DNA of 64,000 bases. Origin: Minwuia sp. GTDB taxonomy: Bacteria; Pseudomonadota; Alphaproteobacteria; Minwuiales; Minwuiaceae. Positions 7,078 through 14,582 of the stretch are shown piece by piece; the stretch's first letter is position 1; each line of letters begins with the position of its first letter. The notes under the pieces are model-generated. The model did not search any database and was not told the origin of the DNA. It saw nothing but the letters and a program-made list of their open reading frames with translations. The stretch lies in the NCBI GenBank assembly GCA_029210175.1, contig JARGPL010000020.1:1-64000 (forward strand), read 5' to 3'. A program made the translations under genes and the position numbers.

Positions 7078-8372
7078 TCGGTTTCACCCATGGGTTTGCA
7101 ATGGCTTTCCTGGATGAACAGGGACAGAAGTGCCCCGAGTCCGACCGAAACCGGCAGCACCAGCAGGGCGGTATTGTAGTCCGCAATGGAATAGATGGGC
7201 ACGCCGGTTTTCGCCGATACAGCGCCACTCCATGAAAGATCGAGCGCGATGCCGACGGCGGGTTGCAGCAGTGCGCCGCCGCCAACGAACATGCCATTGA
7301 CGAACCCGGTCACAGCGCCACCGATGGAAGGCGGTGAAAGTTCCCGCGCAGCCGCCAGGCAGACAATCATCGAGCCACCGAACAGGCCAACCAGAAAGAT
7401 CATGACCTGGCGCTGCAGCAGCGTTGGATCGAAGCCGTACAGCATGGCGACCCAGATCAGCACCGAGAAGAAGGCCGCATTCATCAGGGGCAGTTTCCGG
7501 CGCCGGAAGAAATCCGACAGGAACCCGCCAATCGGTCCACCGAATGCGAATCCGACCGTCATGAGGGAGGTCGAGAAGCCTGCCGTCTCACGATCCACCC
7601 CATGTATCAGCATGATGTGCGGCACACCCCACAACAGACCGTAGGCCAGGAACGGCCCCGATAGCAGCAGGCTGTAGAATCCGAGTACCCAGTTCTGTCG
7701 GCGCGTCATGGCCAGTTTCAGGGACGTGCCGAGGCTCTGCGTGCCGGTTCGGATCACGCGCTGGCCATCAGGCCGGTCGCGCACGATCAGCCAGATGAGC
7801 AGGGCCAGTACCGCGCCCCAGATACCACTGATCAGGATCGGTTCGCGCCAGCCATAGGTGTCGATCAGGCCGCCCAGCGGTCCCTGTGCCAGGAATCCAC
7901 CCAGCATCGCGTAGCCCATGGTCAGGCCGGAAAACAGGCCGAAGCGGCTGGGGGAATGCCATGCCGAAGCAACGGTCAGGACAGAGATGAAACTGACTGC
8001 GGACCCGGCACCGATCAGGAACCGCCCGGCATAGGCGACCCAGATGTTCGGTGCCATGGCAAAGGCTATCGCCCCAACGCCGATCAGCGCCATGCCCCCG
8101 GCCAGCAGGATGCGCGGTCCCCATCGGTCCAGCAGCAGCCCGATGGGCAGTTGCAGTACGGCATAGACGTAGAGGTAGAGCGCCGCAAGATTGCCGGTAA
8201 CAGCCGCACCCACATCGAATGCGGCCATCAGCGGATCGACCATTACGGAGGGGGAAGCACGCTGAAAGAAGGCGTAGAAGAAGCAGTTTGCCGCCAGGAA
8301 CCAGACGATCCAGGCCCGAAAACTGCCAAGCGCGTGAACGCGCGACACTACGCTGGATGTCGCACCGTTCAT
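7074..8372 (-). CDS. MFS transporter
   Basis: A 432-residue major facilitator protein with about twelve predicted membrane helices. PIGLLLDRWGPRILLAGG is the loop 2-3 motif, and GGFLSDFFRRRKLP is the matching motif in the second half. The N-terminal FFYAFFQRASPSVMVD resembles organic anion and D-galactonate-type carriers. It is the middle gene of a three-gene leftward operon with four-base ATGA overlaps at both ends, so it is translationally coupled to the luciferase-like monooxygenase and the ChaC-like gene. The substrate is unknown; transport of a compound handled by the monooxygenase is a reasonable guess. Confidence 0.85.
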   Translation of the reverse strand: MNGATSSVVSRVHALGSFRAWIVWFLAANCFFYAFFQRASPSVMVDPLMAAFDVGAAVTGNLAALYLYVYAVLQLPIGLLLDRWGPRILLAGGMALIGVGAIAFAMAPNIWVAYAGRFLIGAGSAVSFISVLTVASAWHSPSRFGLFSGLTMGYAMLGGFLAQGPLGGLIDTYGWREPILISGIWGAVLALLIWLIVRDRPDGQRVIRTGTQSLGTSLKLAMTRRQNWVLGFYSLLLSGPFLAYGLLWGVPHIMLIHGVDRETAGFSTSLMTVGFAFGGPIGGFLSDFFRRRKLPLMNAAFFSVLIWVAMLYGFDPTLLQRQVMIFLVGLFGGSMIVCLAAARELSPPSIGGAVTGFVNGMFVGGGALLQPAVGIALDLSWSGAVSAKTGVPIYSIADYNTALLVLPVSVGLGALLSLFIQESHCKPMGETE

Positions 8373-9385
8373 GCGGCGGCGCGTTGGTCGAGGGCAAACG
8401 CCTCCGCCAGCAGCTCGTAGGATCGCACCCGGGCGTCGAAATCGTGGCTGATCGTCACGACCACCAGTTCATCCACCCCATAGCGCGTCGCCACGGCCTC
8501 CAGTTCTGCGCGCACCTTGTCGGGCGTGCCGGAGATGGAGCGATCCCGATTGGCTTCGATGATCGCATGATCATGGGGGCTGTACGGATAGGCGTCGGCA
8601 TCTTCCGGCGTCGTGAACGGGCCCCATTCCCCCTTCATCAGGCGCAGCAACCAGAGATCGCGGGACTTGATCAGATAGTCCGCCTGCTCCTGCGTTTCGG
8701 CACAGAGTGCAAAGACACCGATGGTGCCATCCGGTTTGGCGCAGGAAGCGGAGGGCCGGAAGTGCTGACGATAGGCCTGCATGACCTGGTCGCCACCCAC
8801 GGGATTGATGAAATGTGCAAACGAGAATGGCAGTCCGAAGTGTGCCGCATAGGTGGCACTGTCGGCGGATGACCCCAGCAACCAGACTTCGGGTGACGTG
8901 GGTCCGAGCGGCTGGGCCTTGATGGAGGCGAAGGGGTGATCATCCTCCAGCGTGTCGTTCATGAAGCCGATCACATCCAGGACCTGGCGCGGATAATAGT
9001 CGATGGACGCCGCGCCCGGCCCGGCCTGCAGCGCCCGCGCGGTATGCCCGTCGCTGCCGGGTGCCCGCCCGAGGCCCAGGTCGATGCGGCCCGGGTAGAG
9101 CGTTTCCAGCATGCGGAAGGTTTCCGCCACCTTCAGCGCTGAATAGTGGCTGAGCATCACACCGCCAGAACCGACCCTGAGATGCTGCGTCGCCCCGGCG
9201 ATGTGGCCGATCAGGATTTCCGGCGCCGCACCGGCCAGCCCGCCGGATGCGTGATGCTCCGCCAGCCAGTACCGGTGATAGCCCAGCCGGTCACAAGCCT
9301 GGGCCAGCTTGATGGATTCCCGGATCGCGTCGGCCGGCGTCGCGCCCGCCCGGATCGGACTCTGGTCAAGGACACTCAGGCGCAT
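8369..9385 (-). CDS. LLM-class flavin-dependent oxidoreductase (luciferase-like)
   Basis: A 338-residue protein of the bacterial luciferase-like superfamily, which uses reduced FMN or F420 for monooxygenation or dehydrogenation. It starts MRLSVLDQSPIRAG and shows YWLAEHHASGGLAGAAPEI, the LRVGSGGVMLSHYSALKVAE segment and PGRIDLGLGRAPGSD, all hallmarks of the subgroup close to alkanal monooxygenase. The open frame extends about 140 residues upstream, but only this ATG gives the family N terminus. Its ribosome-binding site is weak (CCGGGG). It is first in the operon with the MFS and ChaC-like genes and divergent from the DUF924 gene across a 78-base gap that must hold both promoters. Confidence 0.88.
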   Translation of the reverse strand: MRLSVLDQSPIRAGATPADAIRESIKLAQACDRLGYHRYWLAEHHASGGLAGAAPEILIGHIAGATQHLRVGSGGVMLSHYSALKVAETFRMLETLYPGRIDLGLGRAPGSDGHTARALQAGPGAASIDYYPRQVLDVIGFMNDTLEDDHPFASIKAQPLGPTSPEVWLLGSSADSATYAAHFGLPFSFAHFINPVGGDQVMQAYRQHFRPSASCAKPDGTIGVFALCAETQEQADYLIKSRDLWLLRLMKGEWGPFTTPEDADAYPYSPHDHAIIEANRDRSISGTPDKVRAELEAVATRYGVDELVVVTISHDFDARVRSYELLAEAFALDQRAAA

Positions 9386-9463
9386 GAGGCATGCCCCGGA
9401 AAACGGATGCGTGTAGGCTGATGTTCGTACATGGTTCCACGAAATAGCGCGCGGGAGAAACCG

Positions 9464-10015
9464 ATGGAAGACTCGAGAATCGCAGAGGTGCTCAGCTTCT
9501 GGTTCGAAGAACTGACCCCGAAGCAGCACTGGACCCGCGATGATGCCGTCGATGCGGCCATTCTGGATCGGTTCGGCACCCTGAACAGGGAAGCGGCGGC
9601 AGGCGCCTGTAACGCCTGGCAGAGCAGCAGTGACGGTGCACTGGCTCTGGTCATCGCGCTCGACCAGTTCAGCCGCAATCTGTTCCGCAGCAGCCCGAAG
9701 GCCTTTGCCAACGATCCGAAGGCCCTGGCTGTTGCCAGCGGGGCGATTGATGCAGGGCATGACCGGGTGCAACCGGACACGCGACGCATGTTCTTCTACC
9801 TGCCGTTCGAACATGCCGAGGATCTGGCGACGCAGGAACGCTGCCTGGCGCTGTTCAGCACCCTCGACCTGTCAGAAGAAAACCTGCAGGCCGTCCGCCG
9901 TCATCACGAGATCATCGAACGCTTTGGTCGCTTCCCGCACCGCAACGCCGTCCTTGGCCGCGACAGCTCGGCGGAGGAAATCGCGTTCCTGAAAGAGCCC
10001 AACAGTTCCTTCTGA
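9464..10015 (+). CDS. DUF924 family protein
   Basis: A 183-residue helical protein with the DUF924 hallmarks VLSFWFEELTPKQHW near the N terminus, the core ALVIALDQFSRNLFR, then MFFYLPFEHAEDLATQER and RFGRFPHRNAVLGR. The family is TPR-like in fold, widespread in proteobacteria and without a known activity. The ATG used has GGGAG seven bases upstream; an in-frame start 11 codons earlier has no ribosome-binding site. It stands alone, divergent from the luciferase-like operon, and is followed by a bulged hairpin. Confidence 0.85.
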   Translation: MEDSRIAEVLSFWFEELTPKQHWTRDDAVDAAILDRFGTLNREAAAGACNAWQSSSDGALALVIALDQFSRNLFRSSPKAFANDPKALAVASGAIDAGHDRVQPDTRRMFFYLPFEHAEDLATQERCLALFSTLDLSEENLQAVRRHHEIIERFGRFPHRNAVLGRDSSAEEIAFLKEPNSSF

Positions 10016-10043
10016 CCGGTCCTGCCCACCGCAGGGACCAGTC
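10014..10043 (+). terminator. Bulged hairpin after the DUF924 gene (weak terminator candidate)
   Basis: GACCGGTCCTGC pairs with GCAGGGACCAGTC through a stem with one bulge and one mismatch around a short CCACC loop. It starts inside the DUF924 stop codon. No T-run follows, so it is at best a weak or Rho-assisted terminator. Confidence 0.3.
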
Positions 10044-10099
10044 ACCTCACCATTCGCGCACGTCGAGTTGAACGGGTGCAGGGCGAGGGAAGGACTAGC

Positions 10100-10813
10100 A
10101 TGATCATTGAACAAGGTGGTTCACGATCATCCGGTTCATCAACAGACCGGGTTCAGGGACGGTTCGGGCACATCATGGAAATCGCGATCATCGATCAGCC
10201 GGGGATATTCAGGGACAGCCTTGTTGCTTTGCTTGGCCAGATTCGCGGCGATGACCACGTCGTCGGGGCCGACGAACTCTGTATATCCATGGCATCGGCC
10301 GAGGATGCGGATGCCAACCTGCTGATTGTCTGTCGCAGCGCGCTGAACCGACCGGCGTTGCAGGACGCGGAAATGGTGGCCAAGGATTGTCCGGATTCGC
10401 GCCTGATGTTCCTGCTGGACCAGTTCGACATTGTCGGTGCGGCCCCTGCGGTCGAAGCCGGGGCGCGGGGGTTCATTCTGAAATCGGCACCTGCGGCCGT
10501 GCTGTCCGGTGCCATTGATCTGGTCGCGTCGGGGGAAATGTACTTCCCCTCCGCCGCGACCCGCGCCCAGGCGGACCGGGAACAACCACAGACAGGCTTG
10601 CCGGAGCGAAGTCTGAGCGACCGGCAACGCCAGGTCCTGCAACTGATGGCCGATGGCATGTCCAACAACCGGATTGCCGATGCGCTCGGAATTCGCGAAT
10701 CAACGGTGAAGAACCATGTGCAGGCCGTTCTGCGGGCGCTGAAGGCCTCCACACGGACACAGGCGGTGGTCACCGCTTTCCGGCAGGGGCTGGTCGATAC
10801 CGAGCAGGCCTGA
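10100..10813 (+). CDS. LuxR-family transcriptional regulator with degenerate receiver domain
   Basis: A 237-residue protein. Residues 26-150 have the fold pattern of a response-regulator receiver and 172-232 a LuxR/FixJ helix-turn-helix (LSDRQRQVLQLMADGMSNNRI, split). In the receiver the switch lysine is kept (K128 in FILKSA) and one acidic residue remains (D32 in IIDQP), but C78 (LLIVCRS) stands where the phosphorylated aspartate should be. It is therefore probably a pseudo-receiver that does not work by phosphorylation. The ATG chosen has AAGGA five bases upstream; MEIAII 25 codons later is the alternative. No cognate kinase gene is adjacent. Confidence 0.83.
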   Translation: MIIEQGGSRSSGSSTDRVQGRFGHIMEIAIIDQPGIFRDSLVALLGQIRGDDHVVGADELCISMASAEDADANLLIVCRSALNRPALQDAEMVAKDCPDSRLMFLLDQFDIVGAAPAVEAGARGFILKSAPAAVLSGAIDLVASGEMYFPSAATRAQADREQPQTGLPERSLSDRQRQVLQLMADGMSNNRIADALGIRESTVKNHVQAVLRALKASTRTQAVVTAFRQGLVDTEQA

Positions 10814-10908
10814 TCACTCCGCATGCCGGTGGGTGCAATTCCAACTTGTTGCTGGACCGCTCTGCCACTCCTGCGCCACCATGTCGCCTGAACATTTGGG
10901 GAGGTGAG

Positions 10909-12147
10909 ATGATGAGCGCGATTGCTGACGAACATCCGGAGGAATTGCGGCAGGTCGTGGATGGGCTGATTGCCTTTGCCGACAAGGAAATCCTGCCGCG
11001 CCACGCCGCAAACCGCGACCTGCTGGAAGATGGCCGCCGCGTCTATGCGGAAGACGGGCGCATGTCGCCGCCGGTCGTGGACCTGATCCGCGAGATCAGG
11101 GTCGCCGCGTCGAAGGCCGGATATTACCAGATGTGCGTGCCGGAGGCGCTGGGCGGCGGCGGGCTGGGGAACGAGGCCTATTTCGCCGGCTGGCAGGCGC
11201 TGTTCCATCATTGCGGGCCGCAGAACTGGCTGATGCTCTATGCGATCAGCCATTGGGCGTTCGGGCCGAGCCGCCTGCTGGAAAAGGTCACGGATCGCGC
11301 CCGCGACGAAATCCTGGAACCGCTGATGTCAGGGCAGAAAGGCATGTGCTTCGGCCTGTCAGAACCCGGTGCCGGGTCCGATGCGACCATGATCAAGACC
11401 CGCGCCGTGCCGGATGGTGATGGCTGGGTGATCGAGGGGCGGAAGATCTGGACCACGAATTCGCCCATCGCCGACTATTGCATCCTGTTTGCGGTGACGG
11501 ACCCTGAACGTGCTGCGGCCCGGAAAGGCGGCATCTCGGCCTTTCTGGTGCCGACGGATGCGCCGGGATTCGAGGTGCAGCGGATCGTGAAGATGTTCGG
11601 CCACATTGGTGGTGATGAGGCGGAATTGCGCTTCGAGGGGCTGCGGGTGGAGCCGTGGCAACTTGTCGGCGACCTGCATCAGGGCTTTGCCATGGCGCTC
11701 TACGGTGTATCGCTGGGCCGGATCTACAATTCGGCGCGGGCGGTGGGGCTGGGGCGCTGGTCGCTGGAACTGGCGCTGGAATACGCCAAGGCACGCGAAG
11801 CGTTCGGCAAATCGATATCGGAGTATCAGGGGGTCACGTTCCCGCTGGCATCATCGGCAATGGAACTGCACGCCGCGCATCTGATGGGCATGAATGCAAC
11901 GCGGCTGCTGGATCAGGGGCAGGCGGCGATCAAGGAACTGTCCATGACCAAGGCCTATGCCGTGGAAATCGGCGTGAAGGCGGTTGACCGTGCAATGCAG
12001 ACGTTCGGGGCCATGGGCTTCACCAATGAAGTCGGGCTGACCGATGCCTGGCAAGCGCTCCGCGTGATCAATGTCGCCGACGGTACCAACGAAATCCTGC
12101 GCCGGACCGTCATTCAGCGGTTGCTGAAAGGCGACATTGATCTGTAA
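10909..12147 (+). CDS. Acyl-CoA dehydrogenase (ACAD10/11-like)
   Basis: A 412-residue FAD enzyme that introduces an alpha,beta double bond into acyl-CoA. FAD- and substrate-binding segments are clear: MCFGLSEPGAGSDATMIKT, KIWTTNSPIADY, then REAFGKSISEYQ and MQTFGAMGFTNE. The usual catalytic glutamate of the YEGT motif is aspartate here (VADGTNEI), and the alternative isovaleryl-type position reads LGRIY without glutamate. Family knowledge suggests that ACAD10/11-type enzymes share such an ADG motif. GGAGG precedes two tandem ATGs; either may be used. It follows the LuxR gene by 95 bases. Confidence 0.88.
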   Translation: MMSAIADEHPEELRQVVDGLIAFADKEILPRHAANRDLLEDGRRVYAEDGRMSPPVVDLIREIRVAASKAGYYQMCVPEALGGGGLGNEAYFAGWQALFHHCGPQNWLMLYAISHWAFGPSRLLEKVTDRARDEILEPLMSGQKGMCFGLSEPGAGSDATMIKTRAVPDGDGWVIEGRKIWTTNSPIADYCILFAVTDPERAAARKGGISAFLVPTDAPGFEVQRIVKMFGHIGGDEAELRFEGLRVEPWQLVGDLHQGFAMALYGVSLGRIYNSARAVGLGRWSLELALEYAKAREAFGKSISEYQGVTFPLASSAMELHAAHLMGMNATRLLDQGQAAIKELSMTKAYAVEIGVKAVDRAMQTFGAMGFTNEVGLTDAWQALRVINVADGTNEILRRTVIQRLLKGDIDL

Positions 12148-12154
12148 CACTCAG

Positions 12155-12325
12155 TTAACCTTTGGCGGCGTCGGTCGCGCGACGGCGCCACCGGCGGATC
12201 AGGGCCAGACCGCGCGGCTTGGCCACGTCTTCGGCCAGTTCTGCCCGCAGCAGTTCATTGTGGCTGGGAACATAGCCTGACTGGCGGGTTGCGTTCAGGT
12301 AGGAATTGCCGAGAATGTCGAACAT
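12155..12325 (-). CDS. Small basic protein of 56 residues, unknown function
   Basis: A short open frame begins MFDILGNSYLNATRQSGYVP and ends with a strongly basic stretch, LALIRRWRRRATDAAKG. An excellent ribosome-binding site (AAAGGAGC) lies eight bases before the ATG, which is the main reason to call it. No signal peptide or membrane helix is evident, and no family is recognised; the basic WRRR tail recalls DUF1127-type small proteins but the rest does not match. It is divergent from the LysR gene across about 100 bases, a typical layout for a LysR-controlled target, and its stop lies 7 bases beyond the convergent acyl-CoA dehydrogenase stop. Confidence 0.6.
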   Translation of the reverse strand: MFDILGNSYLNATRQSGYVPSHNELLRAELAEDVAKPRGLALIRRWRRRATDAAKG

Positions 12326-12425
12326 GGGGTCGCTCCTTTGTGCTGACGTCTTGAATGTCTAATTGGGCTACGGGGTGATGAAAAACCAGTCAGCGAAATT
12401 TCGTTATTGTTAGGTGGAGTTACGC

Positions 12426-13322
12426 ATGGACTGGTCCGGCATGCCGCCGCTGGCGACGCTTCGATCCTTCGAGGCGGCGGCCCGGCATCTGAACTTCACA
12501 TCGGCTGGGCGTGAAATGAATGTCACCCACGCCGCCGTCAGCCAGCAGGTGCGCAGGCTGGAGGATCGTCTGGGCGTCAGCCTGATGGTGCGGGAAGGGC
12601 GTGGGCTTGCGCTCACGGATGATGGTGCACGGCTTGCCTGGCAGCTTTCAGACGGCTTCGGGACCCTGCAGCAGGCGATTGCCGACTTCACCGACAACGA
12701 AGCCATGCGTGCCCTGAAGGTCACTGTCACACCGATCTTTGCCACCAGCTGGCTGATGCCACGCATCGCAGACTTCCGCGCCGGGCACCCGGACATCGAA
12801 CTGATGCTCAATCCGACATTCGAACTGATTGACCTGAAGCGGGACAATTATGATCTGGCGATCCGCTATGGCATCGGGCGCTGGCCCCGGCTGGAAAGCG
12901 AGCCGCTGATACCTTCATCGTTCGTGGTTGTTGCCGCCACGTCGCTGGTCGGTGGCCGAAAGATCGAAACGCCCGCTGATGCCGCGAAACTGCCCTGGCT
13001 GCAGGAACTGGGGACAGACGAGCTGAAGATCTGGATGGCCCGCCGTGGCGTGGTCGTTGAGCGGAAGACCGATATCACGCACATGCCCGGCTTCATGATT
13101 CCGTCAGCGCTGCGCGACGGGCAGGGGGTCGCCTGCACGGCACGGGTGTTCGTGGAGGATGATATCCAGTCCGGGCGCCTGATGGTGCTGTTCGAAGATG
13201 ATGACGACGCGGAAAATCCCGCCGGTTACCACATGGTCTGGCAACCCGGTCCCATGCGCCCGCCGCTGAAGGCTTTCGTCACCTGGCTGAAGGGCGTGGC
13301 GGAGCACGACAAGAACGCATGA
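12426..13322 (+). CDS. LysR-family transcriptional regulator, GcvA-like
   Basis: A 298-residue regulator. The N-terminal winged helix-turn-helix reads PPLATLRSFEAAARHLNFTS then HAAVSQQVRRLEDRLG, which is the GcvA/AmpR subgroup signature, and is followed by a substrate-binding-like effector domain (VTVTPIFATSWLMPRIADF). The ATG used has GGTGGAG six bases upstream; a GTG four codons earlier is inside that site. LysR proteins usually repress themselves and activate a divergent gene; here the divergent neighbour is the 56-residue ORF. The effector is unknown and glycine-cleavage genes are not nearby. Confidence 0.88.
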   Translation: MDWSGMPPLATLRSFEAAARHLNFTSAGREMNVTHAAVSQQVRRLEDRLGVSLMVREGRGLALTDDGARLAWQLSDGFGTLQQAIADFTDNEAMRALKVTVTPIFATSWLMPRIADFRAGHPDIELMLNPTFELIDLKRDNYDLAIRYGIGRWPRLESEPLIPSSFVVVAATSLVGGRKIETPADAAKLPWLQELGTDELKIWMARRGVVVERKTDITHMPGFMIPSALRDGQGVACTARVFVEDDIQSGRLMVLFEDDDDAENPAGYHMVWQPGPMRPPLKAFVTWLKGVAEHDKNA

Positions 13323-13349
13323 CGCCCCCGGACGGTTTCCGGAGGCGTC
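13321..13349. terminator. Hairpin between convergent LysR and acyl-CoA dehydrogenase genes
   Basis: GACGCCCCCGGA and TCCGGAGGCGTC form a 12-bp stem with one mismatch around a four-base loop. It overlaps the LysR stop codon and lies 28 bases from the end of the convergent gene. It has no T-run on either strand, so it may act as a symmetric weak terminator or RNA-end protector. Confidence 0.5.
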
Positions 13350-13376
13350 AAGAGGCGTGTCACCGAGAGGACCGCC

Positions 13377-14516
13377 TCAAAGTCCGCGGGCGATGATTTC
13401 CTTCATGATCTCGTTGGTGCCGGCATAGATGCGCTGCACGCGGGCGTCGGCGTACATGCGGCTGATCGGATATTCCCACATGAAGCCATAGCCGCCGTGC
13501 AACTGCAGGCATTCGTCGATCACCTTGTTCTGCATGTCGGAGGTCCAGAGCTTGGCCATGGATGCGGTTTCGGCATCCAGTTCGTTGACCAGCACCTTGG
13601 CCAGGCATTCATCGACAAAGGTCCGCCCGACCTGGGCGATGGTCTTCATCTCCGCCAGCTTGAAGCGGGTGTTCTGGAATTCCAGCAGCGACTGACCGAA
13701 GGCCTTCCGCTCCTTGCAGTACTCGACCGTCATCTCGACGGCGGTTTCCATGGCTGTGGCGGCTGTGATGGCAACCTGGATGCGTTCCCACGCCAGTTCC
13801 TGCATCAGGTAGACAAAGCCCTTGCCCTCCTCGCCCAGGATCCTGTCGGCGGGGATGCGAACGTTGTCGAAGAACAGTTCCGACGTGTCCTGCGCCTTGA
13901 GGCCGAGCTTCTTCAGGCGACGACCCTTCTCGAAACCTTCATCGCCCCGCTCCAGCATGACCAGCGACGTGCCCTTCGCGCCCTTCGACGGGTCGGTCTT
14001 GGCAACGACGATGACCACGTCGGCGTTGAAGCCGTTGGTGATGAATGTCTTCTGGCCGTTCACCACCAGTTCGTTGCCGTCCTTCAGCGCTGTCGTCTTG
14101 ATGCCCTGAAGATCTGATCCTGTGCCGGGTTCGGACATGGCGATGGCACCCACCATCTCGCCACTGGCCATTTTCGGCAGATACTTCTGCTTCTGCTCTT
14201 CGGAGCCATAGCTGTTGATGTAGGGGGCCACGATTTCATTGTGCAGGCCAAAGCCCAGACCGCTGAGGTTCAGCTTCTGGGTTTCTTCCATCAGGACCGC
14301 GCTGTAGAGGCGATCCGCCGCCGAGCCACCGAACTCCTCCGGCATCGACATGCAGAGGAAGCCCAATTCTCCGGCGCGGGTCCAGGCATCACGATCGACA
14401 TAGCCCTGTTCCTCCCACTTCTCGTGATGCGGGGCCATTTCCTCTTCCAGGAACTTCCTGACGCTACGGCGGAAAATTTCGTGATCTTCGCTGAAGATAT
14501 GACGCTGCAGACCCAT
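13377..14516 (-). CDS. Acyl-CoA dehydrogenase
   Basis: A 379-residue enzyme of standard length. Motifs run MSEPGTGSDLQGIKTTA, KTFITNGFNAD, RKAFGQSLLEFQNTRFK and LQLHGGYGFMWEYPISRMY, ending RIYAGTNEIMKEI. The position of the MCAD-type catalytic glutamate is alanine (YAGT), but a glutamate occurs in the isovaleryl/long-chain position (LAWERIQVA), so it looks catalytically competent. Preferred substrates may be branched or long acyl-CoAs. It is 66 bases downstream of the histidine kinase gene on the same strand. It is convergent with the LysR gene. Confidence 0.9.
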   Translation of the reverse strand: MGLQRHIFSEDHEIFRRSVRKFLEEEMAPHHEKWEEQGYVDRDAWTRAGELGFLCMSMPEEFGGSAADRLYSAVLMEETQKLNLSGLGFGLHNEIVAPYINSYGSEEQKQKYLPKMASGEMVGAIAMSEPGTGSDLQGIKTTALKDGNELVVNGQKTFITNGFNADVVIVVAKTDPSKGAKGTSLVMLERGDEGFEKGRRLKKLGLKAQDTSELFFDNVRIPADRILGEEGKGFVYLMQELAWERIQVAITAATAMETAVEMTVEYCKERKAFGQSLLEFQNTRFKLAEMKTIAQVGRTFVDECLAKVLVNELDAETASMAKLWTSDMQNKVIDECLQLHGGYGFMWEYPISRMYADARVQRIYAGTNEIMKEIIARGL

Positions 14517-14582
14517 GTTATGAATGCCTCCCCGGCTCGAAAAACGCTCGAATGCTGTTTCATATATAGCGTGGCATCGGGG

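Noticed and set aside
13377-14516. Second acyl-CoA dehydrogenase considered inactive because the YEGT glutamate is alanine
   Set aside because: A glutamate occupies the isovaleryl/long-chain position (WERIQVA), a known alternative base location.
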